Source: Cupriavidus nantongensis (GTDB taxonomy: Bacteria > Pseudomonadota > Gammaproteobacteria > Burkholderiales > Burkholderiaceae). From it: a stretch of 64,000 nucleotides of DNA. Made by a program: the position numbers and the translations under genes. Below, one piece after another: positions 35,871 to 43,870 of this stretch (position 1 is the first letter of the stretch; each line of letters begins with the position of its first letter). The notes below the pieces were generated by a model. The model was not told the DNA's origin and ran no database searches. It saw only the letters and a list, made by a program, of their open reading frames with translations. The stretch covers positions 2,294,001 to 2,358,000 of the forward strand of contig NZ_CP014845.1 in assembly GCF_001598055.1 (NCBI RefSeq), given 5' to 3'.

Positions 35871-36824
35871 TCAGGTGCGCGGCATCGGCGCGGTGACCTC
35901 GGCGCGGGCGCGTTCTGCGCTGCCTTGATGGCCCGGCGCAAGCCGCAAGTGCTGCCACAGCAGGCGCGTGGTGGCCCAGAACGGCGCCACGCCGCGCCAG
36001 CCGCTGCGATGCAGGTGCTGGCCCAGGTTGTGCGGCAGCGCCAGCATCAGGAACAGCGCCGCCTTGTCGTGGCGGTGCTGGCTGCGCCCGTACCGATGCA
36101 GCATGGTGACCATGCGCGCGGCATCGGCGGCCGGGCTGCCGCTGCATGGGGCCGGGCGCTGCGCATGCAGCTGGTTGATCGCGCTCGGCACCAGTTCGAT
36201 GCGGCAGCCGCAGCCGTAGACCGCGCGCCCGGTCAGGTCGGCGACGTCGTAATCGGCATCGAGGCTCTCGTCGAACGGCAGCCGCTCCAGCAGCGCGCGC
36301 GGGAACACCGTGCTGGACAGCACCACCGCGCACAGCGGCCGCGCCCGCGCGGCCCGGCGCGGCGGCTGGCGCAGCGGCTGCCCGAGGAAATCCTCGCGCT
36401 GCGGCCGCAGGCATTCGCCCGCGCACAGCGCCGTGCCGGTCAGCACCAGCGCATCGGCATTGCCGCCCGCGGCGACCCGGTAGATGAAGTCGTCGGCAAG
36501 GCGCTCGCCCATCTGCTGCAGGAAGGTCTGGCCCAGCGTGGCGTGGTCGTCCAGAAACAGCACGTGCGTGCCGGTGGCCGCGCGCAGCAGGCGGTTGCGG
36601 CTGGCGGCGGCGCCGCGGCGGGGACCGTCCAGGCAGGGGATGTCGGGGTAGGCGTCGCGCATCAGCGCGCGCGTGGCGTCGTGGCTGCTGTCGTCGCAGA
36701 CGATCAGCTGGTGCGGCGGCATGGTCGACGCCGCGATCGACTGCAGGGTCCGGCGCAGTCCGTCCGGATGGTCGCGCGTGCTGACGCACACGGAAAAGCT
36801 GGGCAAGAACGTGCTGGCTTGCAT
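35871..36824 (-). CDS. Glycosyltransferase, family 2
   Basis: The 317-residue GT-A fold enzyme opens with FSVCVSTRDHPDGLRRTLQS, and the nucleotide-binding IVCDDSSHD follows. FLDDHATLG stands where the metal-binding DxD is expected, reading DDH. The C-terminal half contains an Arg/Pro-rich loop and no membrane helix. GGGAGGGG precedes ATG 36824. It lies between gmd and the LuxR-type regulator on the same strand, so it may be the first gene of this minus-strand transcript. Confidence 0.87.
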   Translation of the reverse strand: MQASTFLPSFSVCVSTRDHPDGLRRTLQSIAASTMPPHQLIVCDDSSHDATRALMRDAYPDIPCLDGPRRGAAASRNRLLRAATGTHVLFLDDHATLGQTFLQQMGERLADDFIYRVAAGGNADALVLTGTALCAGECLRPQREDFLGQPLRQPPRRAARARPLCAVVLSSTVFPRALLERLPFDESLDADYDVADLTGRAVYGCGCRIELVPSAINQLHAQRPAPCSGSPAADAARMVTMLHRYGRSQHRHDKAALFLMLALPHNLGQHLHRSGWRGVAPFWATTRLLWQHLRLAPGHQGSAERARAEVTAPMPRT

Positions 36825-36909
36825 GATGACCCCTCCCGTCCGGCAAGCGCCGGGATGGCGCCGGCCCGTCTGTGCGGGCGCGGCGCGCGGCAAAACTCTC
36901 AGGCCGGCC

Positions 36910-37890
36910 TCAGACCGCCTGCCGGACCGCCTGGCACGGCGGTTCGTTGCGCCTTGGCGCCACCCCGGCGCCATTGGTTTCGCGCGTGATGCGTTCGTCG
37001 CCGCTGACCCATTCCAGCGTGGCGCCGCGCTGCAGCGCGGCGTAAACCGCCTCGCCCTTGTTGCGCACCTTGAGCCGCTGGTACAGCGTGCAGGCGTGGC
37101 TCTTCACCGTCGCCACCGAGATGTTGAGCATGCGGCTGACGGTCTTGATCGGATAGCCGCGCGCCAGCAGCACCAGCACCTCGTACTGGCGCGGCGTGAT
37201 CTTCAGCATCTCAGCCTCGTCGTAGCCGGGTTCTTCCTCGCTCAGCGGCATGGCAGGGGGTGCGGACGAAACCGCCGCCGGCGCGGGCGCGGATAGCGGC
37301 TGGCCGGGCCGCAGCTCGGTCAGGTCGCGCAGCGCCACGGTGGTGCGCAGGGCGGCGCGCGGGGTGCTGGCGCAGGACGCCAGCGCCAGCTGCTCCCCCG
37401 GCGCCTGGGCCGGATGCGCGACGCTGAGCGGCAGCGGCGCAGCCGAGGCGAGGGACTGCGTGACGGGCAGCGCCGAACGCGATGCCGAGGGCAGGGTGCC
37501 GGTCTCGGCAGTGAAGACCAGCCCCTGCACACCGGACACGGCCATGCGGATGGCGGCCTCGATCACCGCCAGCGAGGCGGACTTGGGCAGGCAGCCGCAG
37601 ATGCCGCGCGCGCTGTCCGCGGCGGGCACATGCAAGGGCAGGGTGTCGGCAAGGATCAGGATGCGTTGCGGCGCGAGCGTCTGCCGGACCTGTTCCAGCA
37701 GCACCCAGCCGGGCGCGGGGTCGGCGGGCATGCCGAACACGAGCAGGTCCGCGTTATGGTGCCGGGCGTCGAGCCGGGCCATATCCGCCGGGGCAATGGC
37801 CGCCACCTGCGCGGATTCCTGGATGTTCTCGAGCATCTGCAACAGCCCGAGCCGGAGCAGCGGGTGCTCCTCGATCAGCAACGCATTCAT
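36910..37890 (-). CDS. LuxR-type regulator with degenerate receiver domain
   Basis: The 326-residue protein has a CheY-like N-domain followed by a Pro/Ala-rich linker and a NarL/LuxR HTH (RMLNISVATVKSHAC near 265-280). The receiver keeps EEH near the N-terminus and the Lys in CLPKSAS. Where the phosphoacceptor Asp should be, it reads LLVFGMPAD, so regulation by phosphorylation is unlikely. The layout recalls VpsT/CsgD-type biofilm regulators. ATG 37890 is preceded by GGGGAGTG at proper spacing; the upstream GTG overlaps that site. Paralogs lie at the far end of the EPS locus. Confidence 0.88.
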   Translation of the reverse strand: MNALLIEEHPLLRLGLLQMLENIQESAQVAAIAPADMARLDARHHNADLLVFGMPADPAPGWVLLEQVRQTLAPQRILILADTLPLHVPAADSARGICGCLPKSASLAVIEAAIRMAVSGVQGLVFTAETGTLPSASRSALPVTQSLASAAPLPLSVAHPAQAPGEQLALASCASTPRAALRTTVALRDLTELRPGQPLSAPAPAAVSSAPPAMPLSEEEPGYDEAEMLKITPRQYEVLVLLARGYPIKTVSRMLNISVATVKSHACTLYQRLKVRNKGEAVYAALQRGATLEWVSGDERITRETNGAGVAPRRNEPPCQAVRQAV

Positions 37891-38615
37891 GGACTTCACT
37901 CCCCGTTTTTACCCCGGGAGGCGGACTGCAGGGCACTTTGCGTATGGAGGACGTGACAGGACCGCCGTCACCGCAACCGCCGGTGACTGCTGGCTGGCTC
38001 TGTGGCTGACCCCCATGCTTCCATGCCGGGCGGTTCCGTTGTTGTGACTGGAACTTGCCATGGCTGGAAGGGATGACCCCGAACCCGACCCCGGGTGCCT
38101 GTTACTCCTAAATCAGTTGGAATTCATCTTATGGGCTGGGTGAGGGGATTGCAAGCAAGGGGGAGCGAGGTGGAATGAGGGAGGGAATGAAAGGACCTTA
38201 ATAATCCCTTCAAATATGTCGTGTTTATGCCTGCCAGGTTTCGGAAACGCCGCGCTGGCGCCGTTCCCGGTGGTTTCACCGATGTGACATTCAGAGTTTA
38301 ATTGGTTGCAAATCTGAAACAGATTCTATTATCCATAGTCCGATATGACGATTTTATAACCCTATTGAGGGATGTCCGAAATGCATCCTCAATGGTGTTG
38401 CTCCAATTATGAAACGCGCCCCGGAAATGCTGGTTGTGAAATCAATGCGGCAGATTTAACGGCTGCTCGCGCACATGGTCTAGTGCTTCTGGATGAGGCG
38501 CGGTTACCACCATGGATGAGCTCTGCGGCGCCGGCGCCACCGGCCGCGCCGGCCTTGCCACCACCCATCGGTGGGGGCCGGCCGGGCTGCGGGAAGGATG
38601 GCGACGCCGGCCGGC
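37891..38615. promoter_or_regulatory. 725-bp gap with an AT-rich core
   Basis: Roughly 38100-38480 is clearly less GC-rich than the rest of the window, with stretches such as ATTCTATTATCC and TTTAATTGG. It lies upstream of the LuxR-type gene on the minus strand and probably holds its control region. It contains the palindrome AATCTGAAACAGATT (38311-38325) and CGGTGGTTTCACCG near 38270. A 90-codon open frame at 38372-38644 has low-complexity Pro/Ala content and is not accepted as a gene. Confidence 0.5.
38311..38325. promoter_or_regulatory. 15-bp perfect palindrome, possible operator
   Basis: AATCTG-AAA-CAGATT is a perfect 6-3-6 dyad in the AT-rich region, 421 bp upstream of the LuxR-type regulator start. 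Its size suits a dimeric repressor site. No cognate regulator is known. Confidence 0.4.
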
Positions 38616-38933
38616 TCAGCGTACCCAGCGGCCCGGGCGCATGACCCAGCCATGCGGGCCGCGCACCCAGCGCTCGGGCACATAGCGGTAGCCGACGCGC
38701 TGCGGCTGCCAGTAGCCACCGCGCCAGGCGTAGCGTCCGCCGCGCGCTTCCCAGTGGCCAGGCACCCAGACCTGGCCGCGGCGCGCGGCCGGGTGCGGCT
38801 CATAGCGCGGCGGCGGCGGCGGATGGCCGTAGCCGCGGGCGACCGGCGCCTGGTGGGCTTCGGCAGGGGCGCTCAGTCCGAAGGCGCCGCCCGTGGCAAG
38901 GACGGCTGCAGCAAGCAGGAGTTGGCGTTTCAT
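38616..38933 (-). CDS. Secreted YXWGXW-repeat-like protein
   Basis: The 105-residue protein has a clear Sec signal peptide (residues 1-26, ending PAEAHQ) and a short Pro/His linker. Trp/Tyr/Gly repeats follow: VWVPGHWEARGGRYAWRGGYW and RYVPERWVRGPHGW-type blocks. This is the pattern of small periplasmic or outer-membrane proteins with repeated W-x2-G-x-W motifs in Burkholderiales, whose function is unknown. An AGGAG-like site (GGAGGGCTCCC region) precedes the ATG. It sits 28 bp downstream of a tiny lipoprotein gene on the same strand. Confidence 0.8.
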   Translation of the reverse strand: MKRQLLLAAAVLATGGAFGLSAPAEAHQAPVARGYGHPPPPPRYEPHPAARRGQVWVPGHWEARGGRYAWRGGYWQPQRVGYRYVPERWVRGPHGWVMRPGRWVR

Positions 38934-38961
38934 GGGAGGGCTCCTTTGGGCGGTGGCGGAA

Positions 38962-39084
38962 TCAGTAGTGGTAATGGTGGTGGTGGCGCGGCGGCGGGCC
39001 GCCGCGCGGGGGCACCACGATGCAGGCGGAAAGCAGTGCGGCGGTGGTGGACAGCAGCACCACCAGCGAGAGGGCGCGTTTCAT
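38962..39084 (-). CDS. 40-residue His-rich lipoprotein
   Basis: The signal sequence MKRALSLVVLLSTTAALL is followed by the lipobox LLSAC (Cys21). The mature part is only 20 residues: hydrophobic, then Pro-rich, then HHHHYHY. A good AGGAG lies 8 bases before ATG 39084, which is why this short start is preferred over the longer frame. The His-rich tail suggests metal binding at the membrane surface. It probably shares a transcript with the W-repeat protein gene downstream. Confidence 0.65.
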   Translation of the reverse strand: MKRALSLVVLLSTTAALLSACIVVPPRGGPPPRHHHHYHY

Positions 39085-39491
39085 GTTGGCTCCTGGCGGG
39101 ATCGCGTTGGACATGGCTCGAATGTAGCGGCCGGCTGGCGCGCTGCGCGCTTGCACTTGTAAGCCTGTCTCACATGCGGCGCCGGCTTAGGCGGGCGCCT
39201 GCCGCGCCTGCAGGCCTGGCCGGAAACCCTTGTCTGGCAAGGCGTCGCGGGCATCGCCGCGGCACCGGCGGACGCCGTGCGGCCGGAACCGGGAAGGTAA
39301 TGTGACGTTACATGCGAAATAAATCTAGCAAGACGGGCAGGCCTGGCGCCGCCGCTGTCGTGTCCTGTCACGACCGGCAAGCGCGCAGAAACGGGTACGC
39401 ATGGACGAGCCCGGGCGTCGGCAGGCGACGCTACCGCGGCGCGATGGGCTATACCAGTGAGAAGTGACCACGTATGCGGGAAGGAGGCGCC
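39085..39491. promoter_or_regulatory. Divergent intergenic region with palindrome and 17-bp motif
   Basis: This region separates the tiny lipoprotein gene (minus) from a short plus-strand ORF. ATGTGACGTTACAT at 39299-39312 is an imperfect 14-bp dyad next to a short AT-rich stretch (GCGAAATAAATCTAGC) and is a candidate regulator site. The 17-bp dispersed motif is at 39384-39400. No larger gene is supported. Confidence 0.45.
39384..39400 (-). repeat. Dispersed 17-bp motif, copy 3
   Basis: Read on the minus strand it is GCGTACCCGTTTCTGCG, identical to copies 1 and 2. It lies 300 bp upstream of the minus-strand lipoprotein gene and 92 bp upstream of the plus-strand small ORF. Confidence 0.7.
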
Positions 39492-39629
39492 ATGCCGGTC
39501 ATGCTTATCGTGCTTGCCCTGCAATGGCTGCAGGGCCTGTCGCCGCCCGCGGCGGCCTTGTTCGCACTGCCGCAGGCGCCGGCGCCTGCGGATGCCACGG
39601 CCATGGTGGAGGCCGCGCCGGCCCGCTGA
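39492..39629 (+). CDS. Possible 45-residue small protein
   Basis: A short frame opens with AAGGAGG six bases before ATG 39492, one of the best ribosome sites in the window. The product starts MPVMLIVLALQWLQG, a hydrophobic N-terminus that could be a signal or membrane anchor, followed by an Ala/Pro-rich tail. There is no family recognition. The convergent MFS gene ends 70 bp beyond it. The strong ribosome site is the main argument; composition alone does not prove coding. Confidence 0.4.
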   Translation: MPVMLIVLALQWLQGLSPPAAALFALPQAPAPADATAMVEAAPAR

Positions 39630-39699
39630 CGCCGAAGCCAGCGCTGGCTGACGGCCCAGGCTGTTACCGCCGCGCGCCGTCGGCGCGGCCGGGCCGGTG

Positions 39700-40968
39700 T
39701 CATCCCGCCTGCCGCGCGCAGCCGGCGGGCGCCGCCAACGCAAACGACGCGCCGTAGCGCGCCGGGTCCAGCCGCATGGTCAGCACGCCGACCACCGCCG
39801 CGCACGCCAGGTGATACCACCAGCCCGCGGTGAAGCTGCCGGTGCGCGCCTGCAGCATGGCGGTGATCCATGGCGCCAGCGACGCCAGCAGGAAGCCGCC
39901 GCCCTGCATCACCGCGCTCAGCGCGCCGGCGCTGTCGGCGTCGGGCAGGTGGTCCAGCGCCACCACCAGGTACAACGCAAAGCAGCCGCCCAGGCCGGCG
40001 CCGCCGATCACGGCCCAGGCGTGCGGCGCCGCGTCCGGCCACAGCGCCAGCCCGGCGAAGCCGGCGACCTGCATCGCCAGCGCCAGCGCCATCCACGCGC
40101 GCCGGTCCGTGTTGCGCGCCGCCAGCGCTGGCAGCAGCAGCGCCGCGGCGGCCTGCGCCACCGCCATCAGCGCCACCAGCGAGCCGCTGGCCGGCGCGCT
40201 CCAGCCACGGCTCTGGTAGAACGGCGCCAGCCACGCCACCAGCGAGGCATAGCCGCCGTTCATCACGCCGAAGCTGATCATCAGCAGCCAGGTGCGCGGG
40301 CGCCGCAGCAGCGCGCGGGTCTTGCCGGCGGCGATGGGCGAGCGGCCACACGGCGCGGCCGGCGCCGATGCCGGCTGGCGGGCCGGGCCGCGCGGCAGCG
40401 CCACCCACGCCAGTGCCAGTGCCGCCAGCGCAGGCACGGCCCACAGCGCCAGCGCCTCGCGCCAGCTGCCGGCCAGCCCGGTCACATAGGGCGACAGCTG
40501 CGCGCCGAGCGCGCCGCCACCCATCAGCGCCGCCGAATACAGCCCCATCACCGGCGCCACGCGCGCCGGGAATTCCTGCTTGACCAGTCCCGGGCACGCT
40601 GCCTGCACCACCGCCACGCCCAGCCCGCACAGCGCCGCCGACGCGATCAGCCAGGTCCCGCCGGTGACCCCCAGCCGCAGCGCGCAGCCGGCGCCCAGCA
40701 GCGCCAGCGCGCCCAGCACCGCGGTGCGCGCGCCCAGCCGCGCGCGGATGGCCGGGCCGAAGAACGCCCCCACGCCCATCAGCAGCATCGGCAGCAGCGT
40801 CAGCCACGCCATGCCCTGGTAGCTCAGGCCGGTGCCGCCGCGGATGGCCGGCGCCAGCGGCCCGACCGCGGTCAGGAACGGCCGCAGGTTCAGGCCGATG
40901 CCGGCCACGGCCGCCAGCACCAGCCAGCGCGGCGGCCGGGGCTGGACCGGGCGCGCGCCTTCAGCCAC
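39700..40968 (-). CDS. MFS transporter, CynX/NimT type
   Basis: The 422-residue protein has 12 predicted membrane helices. The start (LVLAAVAGIGLNLRPFLTAVGPL) carries the LNLRP block characteristic of the cyanate/nitroimidazole (CynX/NimT) branch of the major facilitator superfamily. A basic cytoplasmic loop separates two six-helix halves near residues 205-225. Its start lies 8 bp inside the end of the deaminase gene, so the pair is co-translated. The substrate may be the deaminase's nucleobase-like compound or its product; this is inferred. Confidence 0.88.
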   Translation of the reverse strand: MAEGARPVQPRPPRWLVLAAVAGIGLNLRPFLTAVGPLAPAIRGGTGLSYQGMAWLTLLPMLLMGVGAFFGPAIRARLGARTAVLGALALLGAGCALRLGVTGGTWLIASAALCGLGVAVVQAACPGLVKQEFPARVAPVMGLYSAALMGGGALGAQLSPYVTGLAGSWREALALWAVPALAALALAWVALPRGPARQPASAPAAPCGRSPIAAGKTRALLRRPRTWLLMISFGVMNGGYASLVAWLAPFYQSRGWSAPASGSLVALMAVAQAAAALLLPALAARNTDRRAWMALALAMQVAGFAGLALWPDAAPHAWAVIGGAGLGGCFALYLVVALDHLPDADSAGALSAVMQGGGFLLASLAPWITAMLQARTGSFTAGWWYHLACAAVVGVLTMRLDPARYGASFALAAPAGCARQAG

Positions 40969-41419
40969 GGCGCGGGCGCATGCCGTACAGCTGCGCGGCG
41001 GAGAGGTCGACCGGCACCCGCGTCAGCGGCAGCGGCGGCGGGTCGAGCGGCAGGCGCAGCGCCTGGTAGGCGGCCTCGCTCGACATGCCGTAGGGCGCGG
41101 CATCGTGGTTGTCGAAGGCGTAGTAGACCGCCTGCACCCCGGCCATGGTCATCGCCGCCAGGCACATCGGGCACGGGTGGCCGCTGGCATAGACCACACT
41201 GCCGCGCAGGTCGGGCCGGCCCAGCTTGCGCGCGGCGGCGCGCACCGCCTCCATCTCGGCATGGGTGGTGGGGTCGTGGCTGTGGACGATGTCGTTGACG
41301 CCGGTGGCGACGGCTTCGCCGTCGAGTACCAGCACCGCGCCGAACGGGCGCGCGCCGCGGTCGCGGTTGGCCACCGCGAGGCGCACCGCCTCGCGCATGA
41401 ATTCCTGGTGAGTGGTCAT
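40961..41419 (-). CDS. Nucleoside/guanine deaminase-like enzyme
   Basis: The 152-residue zinc-dependent CMP/dCMP deaminase fold carries HAEMEA and PCPMC, which provide the His, catalytic Glu and two Cys zinc ligands. The layout (MTTHQEFMREAVRLA at the start, LPLDPPPLP near the end) is closer to guanine deaminase and nucleobase deaminases than to TadA, because the C-terminus lacks the TadA tRNA-binding helix pattern. It is co-transcribed with the CynX-type transporter and divergent from a LysR regulator that probably controls both. Confidence 0.85.
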   Translation of the reverse strand: MTTHQEFMREAVRLAVANRDRGARPFGAVLVLDGEAVATGVNDIVHSHDPTTHAEMEAVRAAARKLGRPDLRGSVVYASGHPCPMCLAAMTMAGVQAVYYAFDNHDAAPYGMSSEAAYQALRLPLDPPPLPLTRVPVDLSAAQLYGMRPRRG

Positions 41420-41595
41420 GGTTGGCAGAAAAGTGGGTACATGCTCGCGTGCAACGCGGCATGGCGTGTGGAGTCGGGGCGATGGCGCCAGGACGCAGGC
41501 CGGGGCATCGTGCCGAAACTCTACGCCGGCGCTTGGTAATTGGGAAATTAAATGATGAAATCACCGGCAGTGGAAAAGCCAATGGATACGTCATC
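41420..41595. promoter_or_regulatory. Divergent control region, LysR-type
   Basis: A short AT-rich tract around 41537-41562 (AATTGGGAAATTAAATGATG) lies between the deaminase gene and the divergent LysR gene. Such regions usually hold a T-N11-A LysR box and both promoters. The exact box is not certain. Confidence 0.4.
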
Positions 41596-42489
41596 ATGCA
41601 GGACCCTCGCCTCGACCCCGTGCTGCTGCAGAGCTTTGTCGCCGTCGCCGAGAGCGGCAGCTTTACCCGTGCCGCGCAGCGCGTGCACCTGACCCAGTCG
41701 ACCGTCAGCCAGCAGGTGCGGCGGCTGGAGGAGCAGCTGGGTTGCGTGCTGCTGGACCGCGGCGGGCGCTATGTCTCCACCACGCCGGAAGGCGAGCGCC
41801 TGCTGGGCTATGCGCGCCGGCTGCAGCAGCTGATGGCGGAGGCCATCGGGCAACTGCGCCAGAGCGCCGGCCAGGGCGAGATCCGGCTGGGCGTGCCCGA
41901 GGACTTTGCCGCGCGGCCGCTGACGCCGGTGCTGGCCGGGTTTGCCGATGACTGGCCGGGGATGCGGCTGGAGGTGACCAGCGGCATGAGCCACGAGCTG
42001 TGGCAACGCTTCCAGGACCGCGAGCTGGACCTGGTGCTGGTCAAGCAGCGCACCGGCCAGGCGCAGGGGCTGGCCAGCTGGCCCGAGCCGCTGTGCTGGA
42101 TCGACAGCCGCAGCCGTCCGGCGGTGGCGCGCGACCCGGTGCCGCTGGTGGCGTTCCCGGTGGGTGGCCTGTACCGCGGCGAGATGACGCACGCGCTTGA
42201 CGCCGGCGGGCGGCGCTGGCGCGTGGCCTTTGTCAGCGCCAGCCTGGCCAGCATCCTGGCGGCGGTGGCCGACGGCCTTGGCGTGACGCTGCTGCCGCGG
42301 CGGCTGGCCACGCCGCATCACACCGTGCTGGAGCAGGGCTGGCCCGCCGCGGTGCCGGATGTCGAGCTGAGCCTGCACGCGCAGCCGGACCTGCCGGCCG
42401 CGGCGCGCGACATGGCGGCGCGGCCGGCCGCGCTGTGCGAGACAGTGATGGCGGCGGGCGCGCCCGCTCGCGCTGGCGCGCGCGCCTGA
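41596..42489 (+). CDS. LysR-family transcriptional regulator
   Basis: The 297-residue protein has an N-terminal winged HTH (LLQSFVAVAESGSFTRAAQRV, then LTQSTVSQQVRRLEEQLG) and a C-terminal periplasmic-binding-like effector domain (GEIRLGVPEDFAARPLTPVL). It is divergent from the deaminase/MFS pair, the usual place for their regulator. ATG 41596 gives the normal family N-terminus; the frame is open upstream but without similarity. Confidence 0.92.
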   Translation: MQDPRLDPVLLQSFVAVAESGSFTRAAQRVHLTQSTVSQQVRRLEEQLGCVLLDRGGRYVSTTPEGERLLGYARRLQQLMAEAIGQLRQSAGQGEIRLGVPEDFAARPLTPVLAGFADDWPGMRLEVTSGMSHELWQRFQDRELDLVLVKQRTGQAQGLASWPEPLCWIDSRSRPAVARDPVPLVAFPVGGLYRGEMTHALDAGGRRWRVAFVSASLASILAAVADGLGVTLLPRRLATPHHTVLEQGWPAAVPDVELSLHAQPDLPAAARDMAARPAALCETVMAAGAPARAGARA

Positions 42490-42572
42490 AAGTGGCCCGC
42501 TGGCCGCCGCCGCGGCCGGCGCCAGGGTCTATATTTGGCGGAGGGACCGCCGGCGCTGGCCGTCCCCTTGCC

Positions 42573-43277
42573 ATGGAAACCGCCATGTCCCTGCCCCCGT
42601 GCTTTGCCGACCGCCGCGAGGCGGGCCAATACCTCGGCCGCCACCTGGCCGGACTGGGCTTTGGCGCCGCACAGCTGGGCCAGCCGCCACTGGTGCTGGC
42701 GCTGCCGCGCGGCGGCGTGCCGGTGGCGTTCGAGGTGGCGCGCGCGCTGGACGGCCAGCTGGACGTGCTGCTGGTGCGCAAGATCGGCGCGCTGGGCTAC
42801 CCGGAACTGGCGCTGGGCGCGGTGGTGGAGGGCGATGCCGGCGGCGGCGGACCGCACACGGTGGTCAATGACGATCCCTGGGCACGGCGCGCCGTCGACA
42901 GCGGCAGCTTCGATGCCGAGCGCGGGCGCCAGCTCGACGAGATCGCCCGGCGCCAGCAGCGCTACCGCGGCGGCAAGCCGGTGCCGGCCCGCGCCGGACG
43001 CGTGGTGATCGTGGTCGATGACGGCGTGGCCACCGGTGCCACCATGCGCGCCGCGCTAGAAGGCGTGCGCATGGCCGGCGCGGCGCGCGTGATCGCGGCC
43101 ACCCCGGTGGGCTCGCAGGACGGGCTGGCCAGCCTGGCCGCGGCCGCCGACGAGGTGATTTGCCTGAACACGCCGCCCAGCTTCGGCGCGGTGGGCGCGT
43201 TCTATCTCGATTTCAGCCAGACCAGCGACGAAGAGGCGCTGGCGCTGCTGCGCACCGCGCCACCGCCCGCGGCCTGA
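42573..43277 (+). CDS. Phosphoribosyltransferase family protein
   Basis: The 234-residue type I PRTase-like protein has the PRPP-binding motif VVIVVDDGVATGATMRAAL near 143-161, with LALPRGGVPVAFEVA in the N-terminal part. A hood-like insert is present between them. This group (often annotated only as phosphoribosyltransferase) is common in proteobacteria; its base substrate is unknown. The start is uncertain: ATG 42573 or ATG 42585, neither with a strong ribosome site. It is a single gene between a LysR gene and the convergent LeuD-like gene. Confidence 0.8.
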   Translation: METAMSLPPCFADRREAGQYLGRHLAGLGFGAAQLGQPPLVLALPRGGVPVAFEVARALDGQLDVLLVRKIGALGYPELALGAVVEGDAGGGGPHTVVNDDPWARRAVDSGSFDAERGRQLDEIARRQQRYRGGKPVPARAGRVVIVVDDGVATGATMRAALEGVRMAGAARVIAATPVGSQDGLASLAAAADEVICLNTPPSFGAVGAFYLDFSQTSDEEALALLRTAPPPAA

Positions 43278-43292
43278 CCGGCGCCGCCGGGC

Positions 43293-43823
43293 TCAGTCCC
43301 GCGCGCTGCGTTCGCGCGCCAGGCGCGCCTTCAGGTGCGGCACCAGCCCCCCGGCGGCCAGGATCGCGCGCAGGAACGCCGGGATCGGCTCGCACGCCGC
43401 CACGCTGCCGTCGTCGAGCCGCAACTGCGCGGTATCCAGGTCCAGCACTGCGTGCGCGCCGTCGATCAGCCGGCTGGTGTCGGCGCAGACCAGCACCGGC
43501 AGGCCCAGGTTGATGGCGTTGCGATAGAACAGCCCGCCGAACGATTGCGCCACCACCGCGCCCACGCCCAGTTCGCGCAGCGCCTGCGGCGCCTGCTCGC
43601 GCGACGAGCCGATGCCGAAGTTGGCGCCGGCTACCAGCACGTCGCCGGGACGCACGCTGCCGGGAAACTCGGGGCGCACCGAGGCCAGGCAATGCCGGGC
43701 CAGCACCGGCAGCGGCGCCTTCATCAGCACGGCGGGGGCCATGGCATCGGTGTCGATGTTGTCGCCGAAGCGCCAGAGGCGGCCGGCAGGGACGGGATGG
43801 GAGGGGGTGGGAGCAGAGGTCAT
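43293..43823 (-). CDS. LeuD-like aconitase-family small subunit
   Basis: The 176-residue swivel-domain protein has conserved blocks FGDNIDTDAMAPAVLM, GANFGIGSSREQAPQAL and SFGGLFYRNAINLGLPVL, as in isopropylmalate isomerase small subunits. It pairs with the large subunit encoded 47 bp upstream. The gene neighbours (a Bug-type binding protein and a GntR regulator, no leu genes) argue for catabolism of a hydroxy-acid rather than leucine synthesis. Confidence 0.9.
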   Translation of the reverse strand: MTSAPTPSHPVPAGRLWRFGDNIDTDAMAPAVLMKAPLPVLARHCLASVRPEFPGSVRPGDVLVAGANFGIGSSREQAPQALRELGVGAVVAQSFGGLFYRNAINLGLPVLVCADTSRLIDGAHAVLDLDTAQLRLDDGSVAACEPIPAFLRAILAAGGLVPHLKARLARERSARD

Positions 43824-43870
43824 GCGGGAAGACTGTCCCGCCGGCGGCGGGCACGAGGTGGGGCCGCGCG

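Noticed and set aside
38372..38644. 90-codon plus-strand frame in the AT-rich gap
   Set aside because: No ribosome site, low-complexity Pro/Ala C-terminus, and it runs into the 3' end of the opposite-strand secreted-protein gene.
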